From positions 25,008-89,007 of the forward strand of contig NZ_AFGF01000269.1 of assembly GCF_000219125.1 (NCBI RefSeq): 64,000 nt of DNA, in the 5' to 3' direction. The stretch comes from Acetonema longum DSM 6540 (GTDB taxonomy: Bacteria; Bacillota; Negativicutes; Sporomusales; Acetonemataceae). The notes under the pieces are model-generated. The model was given only the letters and a program-made list of their open reading frames with translations, was not told the DNA's origin and ran no database searches. The position numbers were made by a program, and so were the translations under genes. This document shows positions 41,290 through 50,393 of this stretch, in pieces (the first letter of the stretch is position 1; each line of letters begins with the position of its first letter).

Positions 41290-41873
41290 AACGGTACTTT
41301 CCGGGAATTGCCGATGATGAGTTTATCCGCGGCTCTGTCCCGATGACTAAGCAGGAAATCCGGATCATGGTTCTGGCAAAAGCCCGCATTGGCGAAGCCG
41401 ATACCGTCATCGACATCGGCGCCGGCACCGGTTCGATATCAATAGAAGCAGCTTTTCAGGCACAGAAGGGAATTGTGTACGCCGTTGAAAAAAATCCGGA
41501 GGGAGTCGGGCTGATTCAGACCAATTGCCGTCATTTCGGGTTGGACAATGTCCGGGTGATTCACGGCGAGGCGCCTGAAGCCCTGGAAGATCTGCCAAAG
41601 GCCAACGCAATCATCGTGGGGGGGGCCGGCGGTCATTTACCAACTGTTCTGGAGCGGTGCGACGCACTGCTATACGAGCAGGGACGATTGATCATCACAG
41701 CTGTAACCCTGGAAACAATTCTGGAAACCGTAACTATTATGGAAAAGAAAGAAAATTATACGGTAGAGGCAAGCGGCATGCAAGTGACCCGTCTGCGGCG
41801 GGCAGGGACCAAGCATATGTTTGACGCGTTGAATCCGGTTTTCGTAATTTCCTGTATTAAGGAAAAGGAATAA
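41286..41873 (+). CDS. cbiT: Cobalt-precorrin-6B C15-methyltransferase (decarboxylating)
   Basis: This 195-aa Rossmann-type methyltransferase starts MKRYFPGIADDEFIRG and has PMTKQEIRIMVLAKARI, VIDIGAGTGSISIEAA (SAM motif I) and IIVGGAGGHL. ATG 41286 overlaps the cbiE stop; the frame's earlier start would lie inside cbiE. It removes the C12 acetate carboxyl and methylates C15. A 75-base gap separates it from cbiF, the longest within the operon core. Confidence 0.95.
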   Translation: MKRYFPGIADDEFIRGSVPMTKQEIRIMVLAKARIGEADTVIDIGAGTGSISIEAAFQAQKGIVYAVEKNPEGVGLIQTNCRHFGLDNVRVIHGEAPEALEDLPKANAIIVGGAGGHLPTVLERCDALLYEQGRLIITAVTLETILETVTIMEKKENYTVEASGMQVTRLRRAGTKHMFDALNPVFVISCIKEKE

Positions 41874-41948
41874 ATGTGGCTGGGCTGGAAAGGAAACCCC
41901 AGACCCTGAATCCATCGTTGATCATTGCAAAGAAAGAAGGGTTTTAAC

Positions 41949-42710
41949 ATGCAGGTATTTTTTGTCGGCGCCGGACCCGGTGACCCTGAATTGATCACCG
42001 TCAAGGGACAGCGCCTGTTGCAGTCGGCTGATGTCATCATTTACGCCGGTTCGCTGGTCAACCCGGTTTTATTGGATAACGCGAAGCCAGGGAGTGAGAT
42101 TCATAACAGCGCATCCATGACACTGGATGAGGTTGTGGCGGTAATGGAGAAGGCGATTGCCATGAATAAAACAGTCGTCCGGCTGCACACAGGCGATCCC
42201 AGTATCTACGGAGCGATTCAGGAGCAAATGGACGCTCTTGATCAGCGGCATATCTCCTATGATGTGGTGCCCGGCGTTAGCTCGTTTCTTGCCGCTGCCG
42301 CGGCGTTAAAACGCGAATACACCCTGCCTGCCGTGTCGCAAACAGTGATTATTACCCGTCTAGAAGGCCGTACGCCAGTTCCGCCAAAGGAACAATTGGA
42401 AACCCTGGCGACTCATCATGCCACCATGTGTATTTTTTTGAGCGTTCACATGGTGGAGACAGTTGTGGCTCGATTGCTGGCAGGCGGTTACGAACCTGCT
42501 ACGCCGGTGGCAATCGTCCAGAAGGCCTCTTGGCCGGAACAAAAAATCATGCGGGGAACCCTGAATACCATTGCGGCAACTGTCGCTGCAGAAGGCATAG
42601 ACAGAACGGCGCTAATCATTGTGGGTGACTGCCTGGCTGCGGAATATGAACTGTCCCGGCTTTACTCCCCGGATTTTGGCCATATGTTCCGGGAGTCCGT
42701 ATGCGGATAG
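41949..42710 (+). CDS. cbiF: Cobalt-precorrin-4 C11-methyltransferase
   Basis: This 253-aa tetrapyrrole methylase has VFFVGAGPGDPELITVKGQR at the start, IIYAGSLVNP, VRLHTGDPSIYGAIQEQMDA and YDVVPGVSSFLAAAAALKRE, all characteristic of CbiF/CobM. GAAGGG lies seven bases before ATG 41949; the upstream start at 41925 has none. The end overlaps cbiG by 10 bases. Confidence 0.96.
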   Translation: MQVFFVGAGPGDPELITVKGQRLLQSADVIIYAGSLVNPVLLDNAKPGSEIHNSASMTLDEVVAVMEKAIAMNKTVVRLHTGDPSIYGAIQEQMDALDQRHISYDVVPGVSSFLAAAAALKREYTLPAVSQTVIITRLEGRTPVPPKEQLETLATHHATMCIFLSVHMVETVVARLLAGGYEPATPVAIVQKASWPEQKIMRGTLNTIAATVAAEGIDRTALIIVGDCLAAEYELSRLYSPDFGHMFRESVCG

Positions 42711-43777
42711 CTATTATTTCAGTAACAGCCAAAGGTGCGGCGAGGGCAGGCGAACTGGCACAGGCGCTGCAGTGCGGCACAGAGAATCATGACATTGATC
42801 AGTATGCCAAAACCGGCCGTAATCCAACGGGAGCAGCGGAGTATGAACACTTGGGCAAGCTGGCGGGGATTATTTTTAATCAGTATGATGCCTTGATTTT
42901 TATCATGGCCACCGGCATCGTTGTCCGGGTTATAGCCCCCCATGTACTGGACAAGCGTTACGATCCGGCAGTTGTGGTTATGGACGACGCCGGGGAGCAC
43001 GCCATCAGCCTGCTATCGGGACATCTTGGCGGAGCGAATGAATTAACCCGGAAAGTGGCGGCGGCAATGGGCGCTCATCCGGTTATCACTACTGCTACTG
43101 ATGTGAACCAAAAACCGGCGGCCGATATTCTGGCGGTCAAACTTGATACGGCACTCGAACCCTTTGACCAGCTGAAATTGATCAATGCCGCCATAGTCAA
43201 CGGCGACCGGGTCGGTTTTTTCCTGGATCATTCCCTGCCCAATCCAACTTACTATATGAATACAGCAGAAGAGATCGGCGTTCAGTTTTTGCCGATGCAA
43301 TTGCTGTCTCAGGCGGAACAGTATGATATGGCGGTTGTTGTATCGGACAAAGACCTGTATGTCGTCAAACCTTGTCTCTTTCTCAGGCCGGCGACCCTGG
43401 TCGTGGGTCTGGGCTGCCGGCGAGGCACTGCCGGCGCTGAGATTCTCAACGCCGTGGCTGATGCCTGTAAAAAAATCGGCCGTAGCATGAAGAGTATCGC
43501 TATGCTGGCCACCACTGTCGCAAAGGAAGACGAAATCGGCATTCTGGCAGCAGCGCAGCAAATAGAAATACCGGTTGAATTTTACTCGAACGAAGAATTG
43601 CAGGAATGTATCAGCCGGCATCAGTTAAAGGTGTCAGGTTTTGTAGAGGATAAGATAGGAGTGGGAAATGTATGCGAAGCAGCAGCTTTGCTGGCAGGCC
43701 GGACCAGCCGGTTATTGCTGGACAGGACAGTTTACCCCAATATAACAGTAGCCATCACCGAGGTTGTGTCACAGTAG
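42701..43777 (+). CDS. cbiG: Cobalt-precorrin-5A hydrolase
   Basis: This 358-aa enzyme opens the ring-A lactone and releases acetaldehyde, a step unique to the anaerobic route. The N-terminal domain contains FIMATGIVVRVIAPHVLDKR and VVVMDDAGEHAISLLSGHLGGANELT. The C-terminal domain (from about residue 225) has VVGLGCRRGTAGAEI and IGVGNVCEAAALLA. The last 106 bases overlap cbiH if that gene starts at its best ribosome site. Confidence 0.95.
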   Translation: MRIAIISVTAKGAARAGELAQALQCGTENHDIDQYAKTGRNPTGAAEYEHLGKLAGIIFNQYDALIFIMATGIVVRVIAPHVLDKRYDPAVVVMDDAGEHAISLLSGHLGGANELTRKVAAAMGAHPVITTATDVNQKPAADILAVKLDTALEPFDQLKLINAAIVNGDRVGFFLDHSLPNPTYYMNTAEEIGVQFLPMQLLSQAEQYDMAVVVSDKDLYVVKPCLFLRPATLVVGLGCRRGTAGAEILNAVADACKKIGRSMKSIAMLATTVAKEDEIGILAAAQQIEIPVEFYSNEELQECISRHQLKVSGFVEDKIGVGNVCEAAALLAGRTSRLLLDRTVYPNITVAITEVVSQ

Positions 43778-44496
43778 TAGGCATCGGTCCCGGCAGTCTC
43801 CCGGATATGACCCTGCGAGCCCGCAATGCTATTGTGGATGCTGAAATCGTAGTCGGATATGATACCTACATAGAGTTAATTGACGAACTGCTGACAGGCA
43901 AAACCGTCGTTGGCACCGGCATGATGCAGGAGATAGAGAGGTGTCAGGTTGCGGTGGACCATGCCGCTGAGGGCCGGAAGGTTGCAGTTGTATCCAGCGG
44001 CGACCCCGGCATTTATGGTATGGCAGGCTTAGTACTGGAACTGGCGATGAAGCTTCCGGCCGACGAACGTCCGGATACGGAAGTGATTCCCGGCGTCAGC
44101 GCGGTAGGGGCGGCTGCCGCTATTTTAGGTGCTCCCCTCATGCACGATTTTGCAGTGATCAGTTTGAGCGACCTGCTCACACCCTGGGAGATCATCCAGA
44201 AACGCGTGGAAATGGCTGTTGCCGGCGATTTTGTCATTGCGTTGTACAATCCAAAAAGCACCAAGCGGGTGAAGCATATCGAAGAAGTGCGCAATATTGC
44301 CCTGCGGCACCGTGCGGCCCAGACTCCGGTAGGAATCGTGCAGCAGGCAACCCGCAAGGGCGAGACGAAAGTCATCAGCAATCTGGCTGATTTCACAAAA
44401 GAATCGATAGACATGTTTTCTCTGGTTATTATTGGAAATAGCCAATCCTATGTGAAAGACGGCTGCATCATCACCCCCCGGGGCTATATAATATGA
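43672..44496 (+). CDS. cbiH: Cobalt-precorrin-3B C17-methyltransferase
   Basis: This 274-aa tetrapyrrole methylase causes ring contraction with C17 methylation. The catalytic domain starts near residue 33 (VTVVGIGPGSLPDMTLRARN). VVSSGDPGIYGMAGLVLELA and EVIPGVSAVGAAAAILGAPL follow, with ALYNPKSTKR, typical of CbiH/CobJ. ATG 43672 has GGAG at about 10 bases. Starting there gives a 32-residue extension read from the other frame of the cbiG end. There is no equally good start closer to the domain. Confidence 0.93.
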   Translation: MRSSSFAGRPDQPVIAGQDSLPQYNSSHHRGCVTVVGIGPGSLPDMTLRARNAIVDAEIVVGYDTYIELIDELLTGKTVVGTGMMQEIERCQVAVDHAAEGRKVAVVSSGDPGIYGMAGLVLELAMKLPADERPDTEVIPGVSAVGAAAAILGAPLMHDFAVISLSDLLTPWEIIQKRVEMAVAGDFVIALYNPKSTKRVKHIEEVRNIALRHRAAQTPVGIVQQATRKGETKVISNLADFTKESIDMFSLVIIGNSQSYVKDGCIITPRGYII

Positions 44497-45290
44497 TCTG
44501 CGTCTTAGGCGGTACCCAGGATAGCAGGGAAATCATCCGCTCCATTGCTGACAGCAACTATCCGGTCATGGCATCGGTAGCTACCGCCTATGGCCGGCAA
44601 TTGATCGATGACGAACGGGTGATGGTCAACGATCATACTCTGGATTGCCAGGGCATGATCGACTGGTTTGGCGAGTGTGGCATCTCAATGGTCATCGACG
44701 CCACCCACCCTTATGCCCGGGATGTTTCTACCAATGCTATACAGGCCTGCGCTGCTCTGTCGATTCCTTATCTGAGATACGAACGAGAAGAGGTCCCTTT
44801 GCCGGACTATGCCCGGCTGCACACGGTGGAGACGGCGGCGGAAGCAGCCCGGTTGTCAGCCGGTCTGGGAGAGGTGATCTTCCTCACCACCGGCAGTCGT
44901 TCCTTAGGTGTCTTTCGCCAGGAGCCGCTACTGGCGGCCAAAAGGATTATCGCCAGAGTATTGCCGGATCCGGCGGTGATTGCCGAATGCTTCCGTTTAG
45001 GTTTTACTCCCCGAGATGTAGTGGCCATGCAGGGACCGTTTTCACGGGAACTGAACATCCAGTTGTTCCGCGAATACCGGACTCAGGTTATTGTAACCAA
45101 AAACAGCGGCACGGTAGGAGGCAGTGATACCAAACTGAAGGCAGCGATGGATCTGGAACTGCCGATCGTCGTCATTGACCGGCCCAAGGTGATTTATCCC
45201 TGTATCGTTCATTCGGTTGAAGATGTATTACGGTTTATTGGTCAAAGGAGGCAGTCCGATGGAATATATCATAGAACCCCAAAAAATTGA
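44493..45290 (+). CDS. cbiJ: Cobalt-precorrin-6A reductase
   Basis: This 265-aa NAD(P)H-dependent reductase begins ICVLGGTQDSREIIRSIADS. It contains DDERVMVNDHTLD, VIDATHPYARDVSTNAIQAC, FLTTGSRSLGVF and VTKNSGTVGGSDTKLKAAMD, the usual CbiJ/CobK blocks. The start overlaps the cbiH stop (ATGA). The end overlaps cbiC by 32 bases. Confidence 0.95.
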   Translation: MICVLGGTQDSREIIRSIADSNYPVMASVATAYGRQLIDDERVMVNDHTLDCQGMIDWFGECGISMVIDATHPYARDVSTNAIQACAALSIPYLRYEREEVPLPDYARLHTVETAAEAARLSAGLGEVIFLTTGSRSLGVFRQEPLLAAKRIIARVLPDPAVIAECFRLGFTPRDVVAMQGPFSRELNIQLFREYRTQVIVTKNSGTVGGSDTKLKAAMDLELPIVVIDRPKVIYPCIVHSVEDVLRFIGQRRQSDGIYHRTPKN

Positions 45291-45879
45291 AAACCGCAGT
45301 ATGGAGATCATCCGTCCGTATCTGGACAGGCTAAATTTATCCGAACCTGAAATTAAGGTCTATTCCCGCATCATTCACGCTGCCGGCGATCCAGACTACG
45401 CCAATTGGATACGAATCCATCCAACGGCGATTCAGGCCGGGTGTCAGGCGCTGCAAAAGGGTGCGGATATTTTTTGCGATGTAGAAATGGTCCGGACTGG
45501 CATTAATAAAACCCGTTTGGGCGCCTGGGGCGGTAAGGTGCACTGCCTGATCAGCGATCCGTCGGTTATTGCCGCCGCCAAAGTAACCGGAGCCACCCGC
45601 GCCATGACAGCCATGCGGTCCTTTGGTGACAAGCTGGATGGCTCTGTGGTCGCCATTGGCAATGCTCCCACTGCCTTGTTTGAACTGATGAAGATGATGC
45701 AGGAAACCGGCATTCGTCCCAGCCTGATCGTCGGTGTTCCCGTCGGGTTTGTCGGCGCCAGCGAGTCGAAGGATCTATTGGCAGCTGAATCGCCGGTTCC
45801 CTATATTACCGTACTGGGCAATAAGGGCGGCAGCCCGATTGCCGCGTCTGCGGTTAACGCTCTGTTGTATATGAATTGA
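45259..45879 (+). CDS. cbiC: Cobalt-precorrin-8 methylmutase
   Basis: This 206-aa enzyme moves the C11 methyl to C12 to give cobyrinate. Motifs are SMEIIRPYLDRL, VYSRIIHAAGDPDYA with the catalytic histidine, IFCDVEMVRTGINKTRL and VVAIGNAPTALFEL. ATG 45259 has AAAGGAGG seven bases upstream; the longer frame from 45217 lacks one. The gene order differs from the Salmonella cbi operon, but every ring-contraction enzyme from CbiD to CbiC except CbiL is present. Confidence 0.95.
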   Translation: MEYIIEPQKIENRSMEIIRPYLDRLNLSEPEIKVYSRIIHAAGDPDYANWIRIHPTAIQAGCQALQKGADIFCDVEMVRTGINKTRLGAWGGKVHCLISDPSVIAAAKVTGATRAMTAMRSFGDKLDGSVVAIGNAPTALFELMKMMQETGIRPSLIVGVPVGFVGASESKDLLAAESPVPYITVLGNKGGSPIAASAVNALLYMN

Positions 45880-45914
45880 CGATTGTCATGTAAGGCGACT
45901 GGGAGGTGAATGTC

Positions 45915-47306
45915 ATGGCCGGTTTTAAAATACCAAGGATCGTAATTGCGGGCACTCATAGCGGCGCGGGCAAGACCACCGTAGTAACCGGGCTTTTGGC
46001 TGCTTTGCGGGGGGAAGGATATAAAGTTCAGTCCTATAAAGTAGGGCCGGATTACATAGATCCCGGTTTTCATGCCGCCGCCAGCGGCAAACCGGCTCAC
46101 AACCTGGATACCTGGCTGATCCCGGAGGATCAGCTGGTCCGGATTTTCGCCGACTCGGCCCAGTCCAGTGATATCGCAATTATCGAAGGGGTCATGGGCT
46201 TATTCGACGGAGGGCGTCACGGCGTCAGCAGTACTGCAGCCATTGCCAAACTGCTGCAGGCTCCGGTGGTGCTGGTGGTGGATGCTAAATCCGCCGGGGA
46301 AAGTATCGCCGCCACGGTTCTTGGTTTCAACATGTATGATCCGGATTTGAAACTGGCAGGAGTTATCGTCAACCGCCTGGGGTCCGATTCTCATCGTCAG
46401 ACAGTGGTTGGCGCTCTGGAGAAGCTGCAGATTCCGGTCTTGGGGTGTTTATACCGGGATCAGGCTTTGATCATGCCCGAACGGCATTTGGGTCTGACGC
46501 CGGTGACAGAACGGGAAACCGAAAAGTCAGTGGACGCTATGCGCCAGCAAGTTCAACGCAGCGTTAATATAGAACATATACAGCGGATTGCGGCGCAAGC
46601 TCCAGCGATCATTTGTGCTGAGGCTCCTTCCCTGCCTCAGCGACAGTCTCCGCCGGCAGTACGAATCGGGATTGCCCGTGACGCCGCCTTTTCCTTTTAC
46701 TACCCGGAAAGCCTGGCGGTATTGACTGCCAGCGGGGCGGAACTGTTTTTTTTCAGCCCGCTCGAAGACTCAAAGCTGCCGCCTGTAGACGGTATCATCC
46801 TGGGGGGAGGTTTTCCCGAGATGTTTGCCAAAGAATTGGCGGTAAACCGGGGGATGCTCTGTGATATACGGGAGAAGGCCGGACAGGGGATGCCTGTCTA
46901 TGCCGAGTGCGGCGGTTTGATGTATTTAACCCGGCAGCTCATTGATTTTGAGCAGCAGCCATACGAAATGGCAGGGCTTATTCCGGCCAGATGCCAGATG
47001 CATTCTAAGCTGGAGACAGTGGGGTACATTGAAGCCACGGCCTGGAACGACAACTTGTTGTGCCAGGCGCAGGCTGTACTGCGCGGACACGAATTTCATT
47101 TTTCCCGGATGATTCCGGAGATAGTCGGCGATGACTTCCCCTGGGCGTTTCAGTTTAAAAAGATGCGCACCGGCGCTGCGTATCCAGCCGGATATGCCAA
47201 AGGGAATATTCTGGCGTCCTATTTGCACATCCATTTTGCAGGTAGTCCCGGGGCAGCGGATTCTTTTATTCGAAAATGCATGATATACGCCGCCTCACGC
47301 GGCTAA
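45915..47306 (+). CDS. cbiA: Cobyrinate a,c-diamide synthase
   Basis: This 463-aa glutamine- and ATP-dependent amidase has an N-terminal dethiobiotin-synthetase-like domain with the P-loop AGTHSGAGKTTVVTGLLAAL, VGPDYIDPGFHAAASG and EGVMGLFDGG. The C-terminal class I glutaminase has GGGFPEMFAKEL, the nucleophile Cys in YAECGGLMYL (about residue 332) and the HEFHFS histidine block. ATG 45915 follows GGGAGGTGA by five bases. Confidence 0.95.
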   Translation: MAGFKIPRIVIAGTHSGAGKTTVVTGLLAALRGEGYKVQSYKVGPDYIDPGFHAAASGKPAHNLDTWLIPEDQLVRIFADSAQSSDIAIIEGVMGLFDGGRHGVSSTAAIAKLLQAPVVLVVDAKSAGESIAATVLGFNMYDPDLKLAGVIVNRLGSDSHRQTVVGALEKLQIPVLGCLYRDQALIMPERHLGLTPVTERETEKSVDAMRQQVQRSVNIEHIQRIAAQAPAIICAEAPSLPQRQSPPAVRIGIARDAAFSFYYPESLAVLTASGAELFFFSPLEDSKLPPVDGIILGGGFPEMFAKELAVNRGMLCDIREKAGQGMPVYAECGGLMYLTRQLIDFEQQPYEMAGLIPARCQMHSKLETVGYIEATAWNDNLLCQAQAVLRGHEFHFSRMIPEIVGDDFPWAFQFKKMRTGAAYPAGYAKGNILASYLHIHFAGSPGAADSFIRKCMIYAASRG

Positions 47307-47321
47307 GGCAGGGAAAATAAT

Positions 47322-47894
47322 ATGGCAGGTAAGATCGTACTGGTTACAGGCGGAGCCAGAAGCGGTAAGAGCGGCTTCGCGGAGAAATACGTCGCCGGTC
47401 TGGGGGAAAACGTGGTATATATCGCTACGGCCCAGATTTATGATCAAGAGATGGAACTCCGGGTCCGGCTTCACCAAGAACGGCGTCCGGCTGATTGGCA
47501 GACCATTGAGGCTCCGTTTGCCGTCGAGAAGCATCTGGCGGGAATCTGCGGCCGTCAGGCCGTTTTGTTGGACTGCCTGACTATTTATATCAGTAATTTG
47601 TTATTATCCTATGATTTCGGACAAACGAATGCCGAAACGAGGCATCAGGCGGTCATGAAGGCTATTGATCGGCTGATGGCAGCTGCCAGGGCCTCTGATG
47701 CCACTGTCGTCATCGTATCCAACGAAGTCGGCATGGGGATTGTGCCGGAGAATGCTCTGGCGAGAGAGTTCCGGGACTTGGCGGGAAAGGCCAATCAAAA
47801 GGTTGCCGCCTGGGCTGACGAAGTCTACCTGACAGTCAGCGGACTGGCGATCAACATCAAGCCACTGGCCTTAAGACTGCCGAAAGAGGTGTAA
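47322..47894 (+). CDS. cobU: Adenosylcobinamide kinase / guanylyltransferase
   Basis: This 190-aa bifunctional enzyme phosphorylates adenosylcobinamide and transfers GMP to it. The P-loop VTGGARSGKSGFAEKY is at residues 8-23. ATAQIYDQEMELRVRLHQER carries the guanylylated-histidine region, and VLLDCLTIYISNLLL and VSNEVGMGIVPENALAREFR follow. It lies between cbiA and cbiP with gaps of 15 and 1 bases. Confidence 0.95.
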   Translation: MAGKIVLVTGGARSGKSGFAEKYVAGLGENVVYIATAQIYDQEMELRVRLHQERRPADWQTIEAPFAVEKHLAGICGRQAVLLDCLTIYISNLLLSYDFGQTNAETRHQAVMKAIDRLMAAARASDATVVIVSNEVGMGIVPENALAREFRDLAGKANQKVAAWADEVYLTVSGLAINIKPLALRLPKEV

Positions 47895-47895
47895 T

Positions 47896-49419
47896 ATGGC
47901 GAAATTTATCATGCTGCAGGGAACGAGTTCCCATGTGGGAAAAAGTATTCTTGCCGCTGCTTTATGCCGGATTTTTAAACAGGATCAATGGAAGGTGGCG
48001 CCGTTTAAGGCTCAAAATATGGCCTTAAATTCTTATGTGACGCAAGATGGCGGTGAAATGGGCCGGGCTCAGGTGGTCCAAGCTGAGGCTGCCGGCGTGG
48101 AACCTTCGGTGGAAATGAATCCGGTGCTCTTAAAGCCCACCGGCAATGCCAGTTCCCAGGTCATCCTCATGGGCCGTCCGGTAGGGGTTATGTCGGCAAA
48201 GGAATATCATGCCGGATATAGTTTACAGGCTTTGGACACAGTGAAACAGAGCCTGAAGAGCCTGTCAGACCAATATGAAGTATTGGTTATTGAAGGAGCG
48301 GGAAGCCCGGCGGAAGTCAATCTAAAAGCCAATGATATCGTCAATATGCGAGTGGCCAAACTGGCTCAGGCGCCGGTGCTGCTCATTGCGGATATTGACC
48401 GAGGAGGGGCTTTGGCCTCTGTTGTCGGTACGCTGGAACTGCTGGATCCTGCCGAACGGGATATGGTCAAAGGGATTGTGATCAATAAGTTCCGGGGTGA
48501 TTTGGAATTGCTGCGGCCGGCTCTGGATTTTCTCGAGAATAAGACGCAAAAACCGGTAGTCGGAGTCGTGCCGTTTTTGGATAATCTGGGAATTGATGAT
48601 GAAGATTCGGTTTCCCTGGATGACAAAACGGTTGTGGGGCAGCGGGATATCGAAGTAGCGGTGTTGCGCACTCCTAAAATTTCTAATTTTACTGATTTTG
48701 AGGCGCTGGCCCATGAACAGGATGTGGCTGTACGGTATGTTCGTCCGGGGGATGAGATCGGGCAGCCTGATTTAGTGATCCTGCCGGGCAGCAAAAATAC
48801 GGTGGAGGATCTGGTTTATCTGCGTCAAAACGGCTATGAACAGGAAATCCGCCGTCTGGCCGAGGCTGGTGTCCCTGTTATCGGCATTTGCGGCGGATAC
48901 CAGATGCTGGGTCGGGAAATTCATGACCCGTTTCATACTGAATCAAACTTAGACTTTATTGCCGGGATGGGATTATTGCCTATTGTCACTGAGTTCGCCG
49001 CCACGAAAATGACGCATCAGGTCTGCGCCGGCTGCCGCAATCATGCATTTTTGGGCATCAATTATTCAGATGATCAGCTCCAGGGATATGAGATCCATAT
49101 GGGACGCACCGATTTCGTCGAAGCGGTCCGCTCCGCGTTTACGATTGCCGTCAGATCGGGCCAGCCGATTCAGGCTGAAGACGGGGTTGTCACTCCGGAC
49201 GGTTTGGTGATGGGGACTTATATTCATGGCATTTTTGACAATGACGGCTACCGGCGGGCAGTCATTAATGCCCTGCGGCAGCGCAAGGGATTAACACCGT
49301 TGGAAGTGAAAGAAAACTTCAGGGATCGCAAGGAAAAAAGCTATGACCGGCTTGCCGATACTGTGCGCAAGAGTCTGAATATGGATCTGATTTATCAGAT
49401 CATGGGTGCTGCCAAATGA
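47896..49419 (+). CDS. cbiP: Cobyric acid synthase
   Basis: This 507-aa enzyme adds four amides to adenosylcobyrinate a,c-diamide. The N-terminal domain has MLQGTSSHVGKSILAAALCR and VAPFKAQNMALNSYVT. Further on are IADIDRGGALASVVGT and LPGSKNTVEDL. The glutaminase nucleophile is in GICGGYQMLGREI, and the HGIFDN motif comes late. It shares ATGA-type coupling with cbiB. Confidence 0.96.
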   Translation: MAKFIMLQGTSSHVGKSILAAALCRIFKQDQWKVAPFKAQNMALNSYVTQDGGEMGRAQVVQAEAAGVEPSVEMNPVLLKPTGNASSQVILMGRPVGVMSAKEYHAGYSLQALDTVKQSLKSLSDQYEVLVIEGAGSPAEVNLKANDIVNMRVAKLAQAPVLLIADIDRGGALASVVGTLELLDPAERDMVKGIVINKFRGDLELLRPALDFLENKTQKPVVGVVPFLDNLGIDDEDSVSLDDKTVVGQRDIEVAVLRTPKISNFTDFEALAHEQDVAVRYVRPGDEIGQPDLVILPGSKNTVEDLVYLRQNGYEQEIRRLAEAGVPVIGICGGYQMLGREIHDPFHTESNLDFIAGMGLLPIVTEFAATKMTHQVCAGCRNHAFLGINYSDDQLQGYEIHMGRTDFVEAVRSAFTIAVRSGQPIQAEDGVVTPDGLVMGTYIHGIFDNDGYRRAVINALRQRKGLTPLEVKENFRDRKEKSYDRLADTVRKSLNMDLIYQIMGAAK

Positions 49420-50366
49420 GTCAGATACATTACCTGCTGCCTCTGGCGCTGTTATGGGACTGGATCATCGGGGATCCGCGAACGCGGTTTCATCCGGTGG
49501 TCCAGATGGGGGCCCTGATCGCTTTTTTAGAGCGGAAACTGAGATCGCCCCTGGCGGCGCCTAACAGCAAACGGATGGCCGGTTCTATCCTGGTGCTTAG
49601 CGTTCTGATTCTTACCTATTTTACGGCCCGTTTGGCCACAGAACTGCTGGCTCTGCTCCCGCCGCTGCCGGAACTGCTGGGAGGCGCTTTGCTTCTTTCC
49701 TTTGTCATATCACCGCGCAGTCTGGCCCAGGCCGGCAGGGAGATCAAAGCTCTGTTGGAAGCGGGCGATCTTGACCAGGCCCGTGGTAAGGTCAGCTGGA
49801 TTGTCGGCCGGGATACAGCCGGTCTCAATATCCATCAAGTATCCCGAGCCACGGTGGAAACGGTTGCCGAAAATATCGTTGACGGGATTATTTCTCCTTT
49901 GTTTTATGCCTTGCTTGGCGGCCTGCCCTTGGCTTTCGTGTATCGGGCCGTCAATACGATGGATTCCATGCTGGGGTATAAGAATGAAAAGTATATGGAT
50001 TTCGGTATGGTTGCCGCCCGGACCGACGACGTTTTCAACTATATTCCCGCCCGTATTACTGGCATCCTGTTGGTTGCAGCCTGTTTTCCGCTCAGGTTGA
50101 GCGGGTTGATGGCCGTAAAGATGATGCTCCGCGATGCGGCCAAACATCCCAGCCCCAATAGCGGCATTCCCGAAGCCGCCGTTGCCGGAGCTTTAGGAAT
50201 ACAACTGGGCGGCTTGAATTACTATGGAGGAAAGCCGTCCCAGCGGGCTTTGATGGGCGATAGGCTGAATCCTATTGAGCCGGGGCATATCGAGGCCACG
50301 ATACGGCTGATGTATGTGACTACCTGGTTGTTCACCCTGACTGCCGCAGCGATTGCCAATATGTAA
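49416..50366 (+). CDS. cbiB: Adenosylcobinamide-phosphate synthase
   Basis: This 316-aa integral membrane enzyme attaches the aminopropanol phosphate arm to cobyrate. WDWIIGDPRTRFHPVVQMG is near the N-terminus. SRATVETVAENIVDGIISPLFYALLGG lies near residue 145, followed by NTMDSMLGYKNEKYMDFG and the late HPSPNSGIPEAAVAGALGIQLGG. Five or so membrane helices are visible. The start overlaps the cbiP stop by 4 bases. Confidence 0.95.
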   Translation: MSQIHYLLPLALLWDWIIGDPRTRFHPVVQMGALIAFLERKLRSPLAAPNSKRMAGSILVLSVLILTYFTARLATELLALLPPLPELLGGALLLSFVISPRSLAQAGREIKALLEAGDLDQARGKVSWIVGRDTAGLNIHQVSRATVETVAENIVDGIISPLFYALLGGLPLAFVYRAVNTMDSMLGYKNEKYMDFGMVAARTDDVFNYIPARITGILLVAACFPLRLSGLMAVKMMLRDAAKHPSPNSGIPEAAVAGALGIQLGGLNYYGGKPSQRALMGDRLNPIEPGHIEATIRLMYVTTWLFTLTAAAIANM

Positions 50367-50393
50367 ACCGGAAGGTACAGGAGGCTGCTTGTG

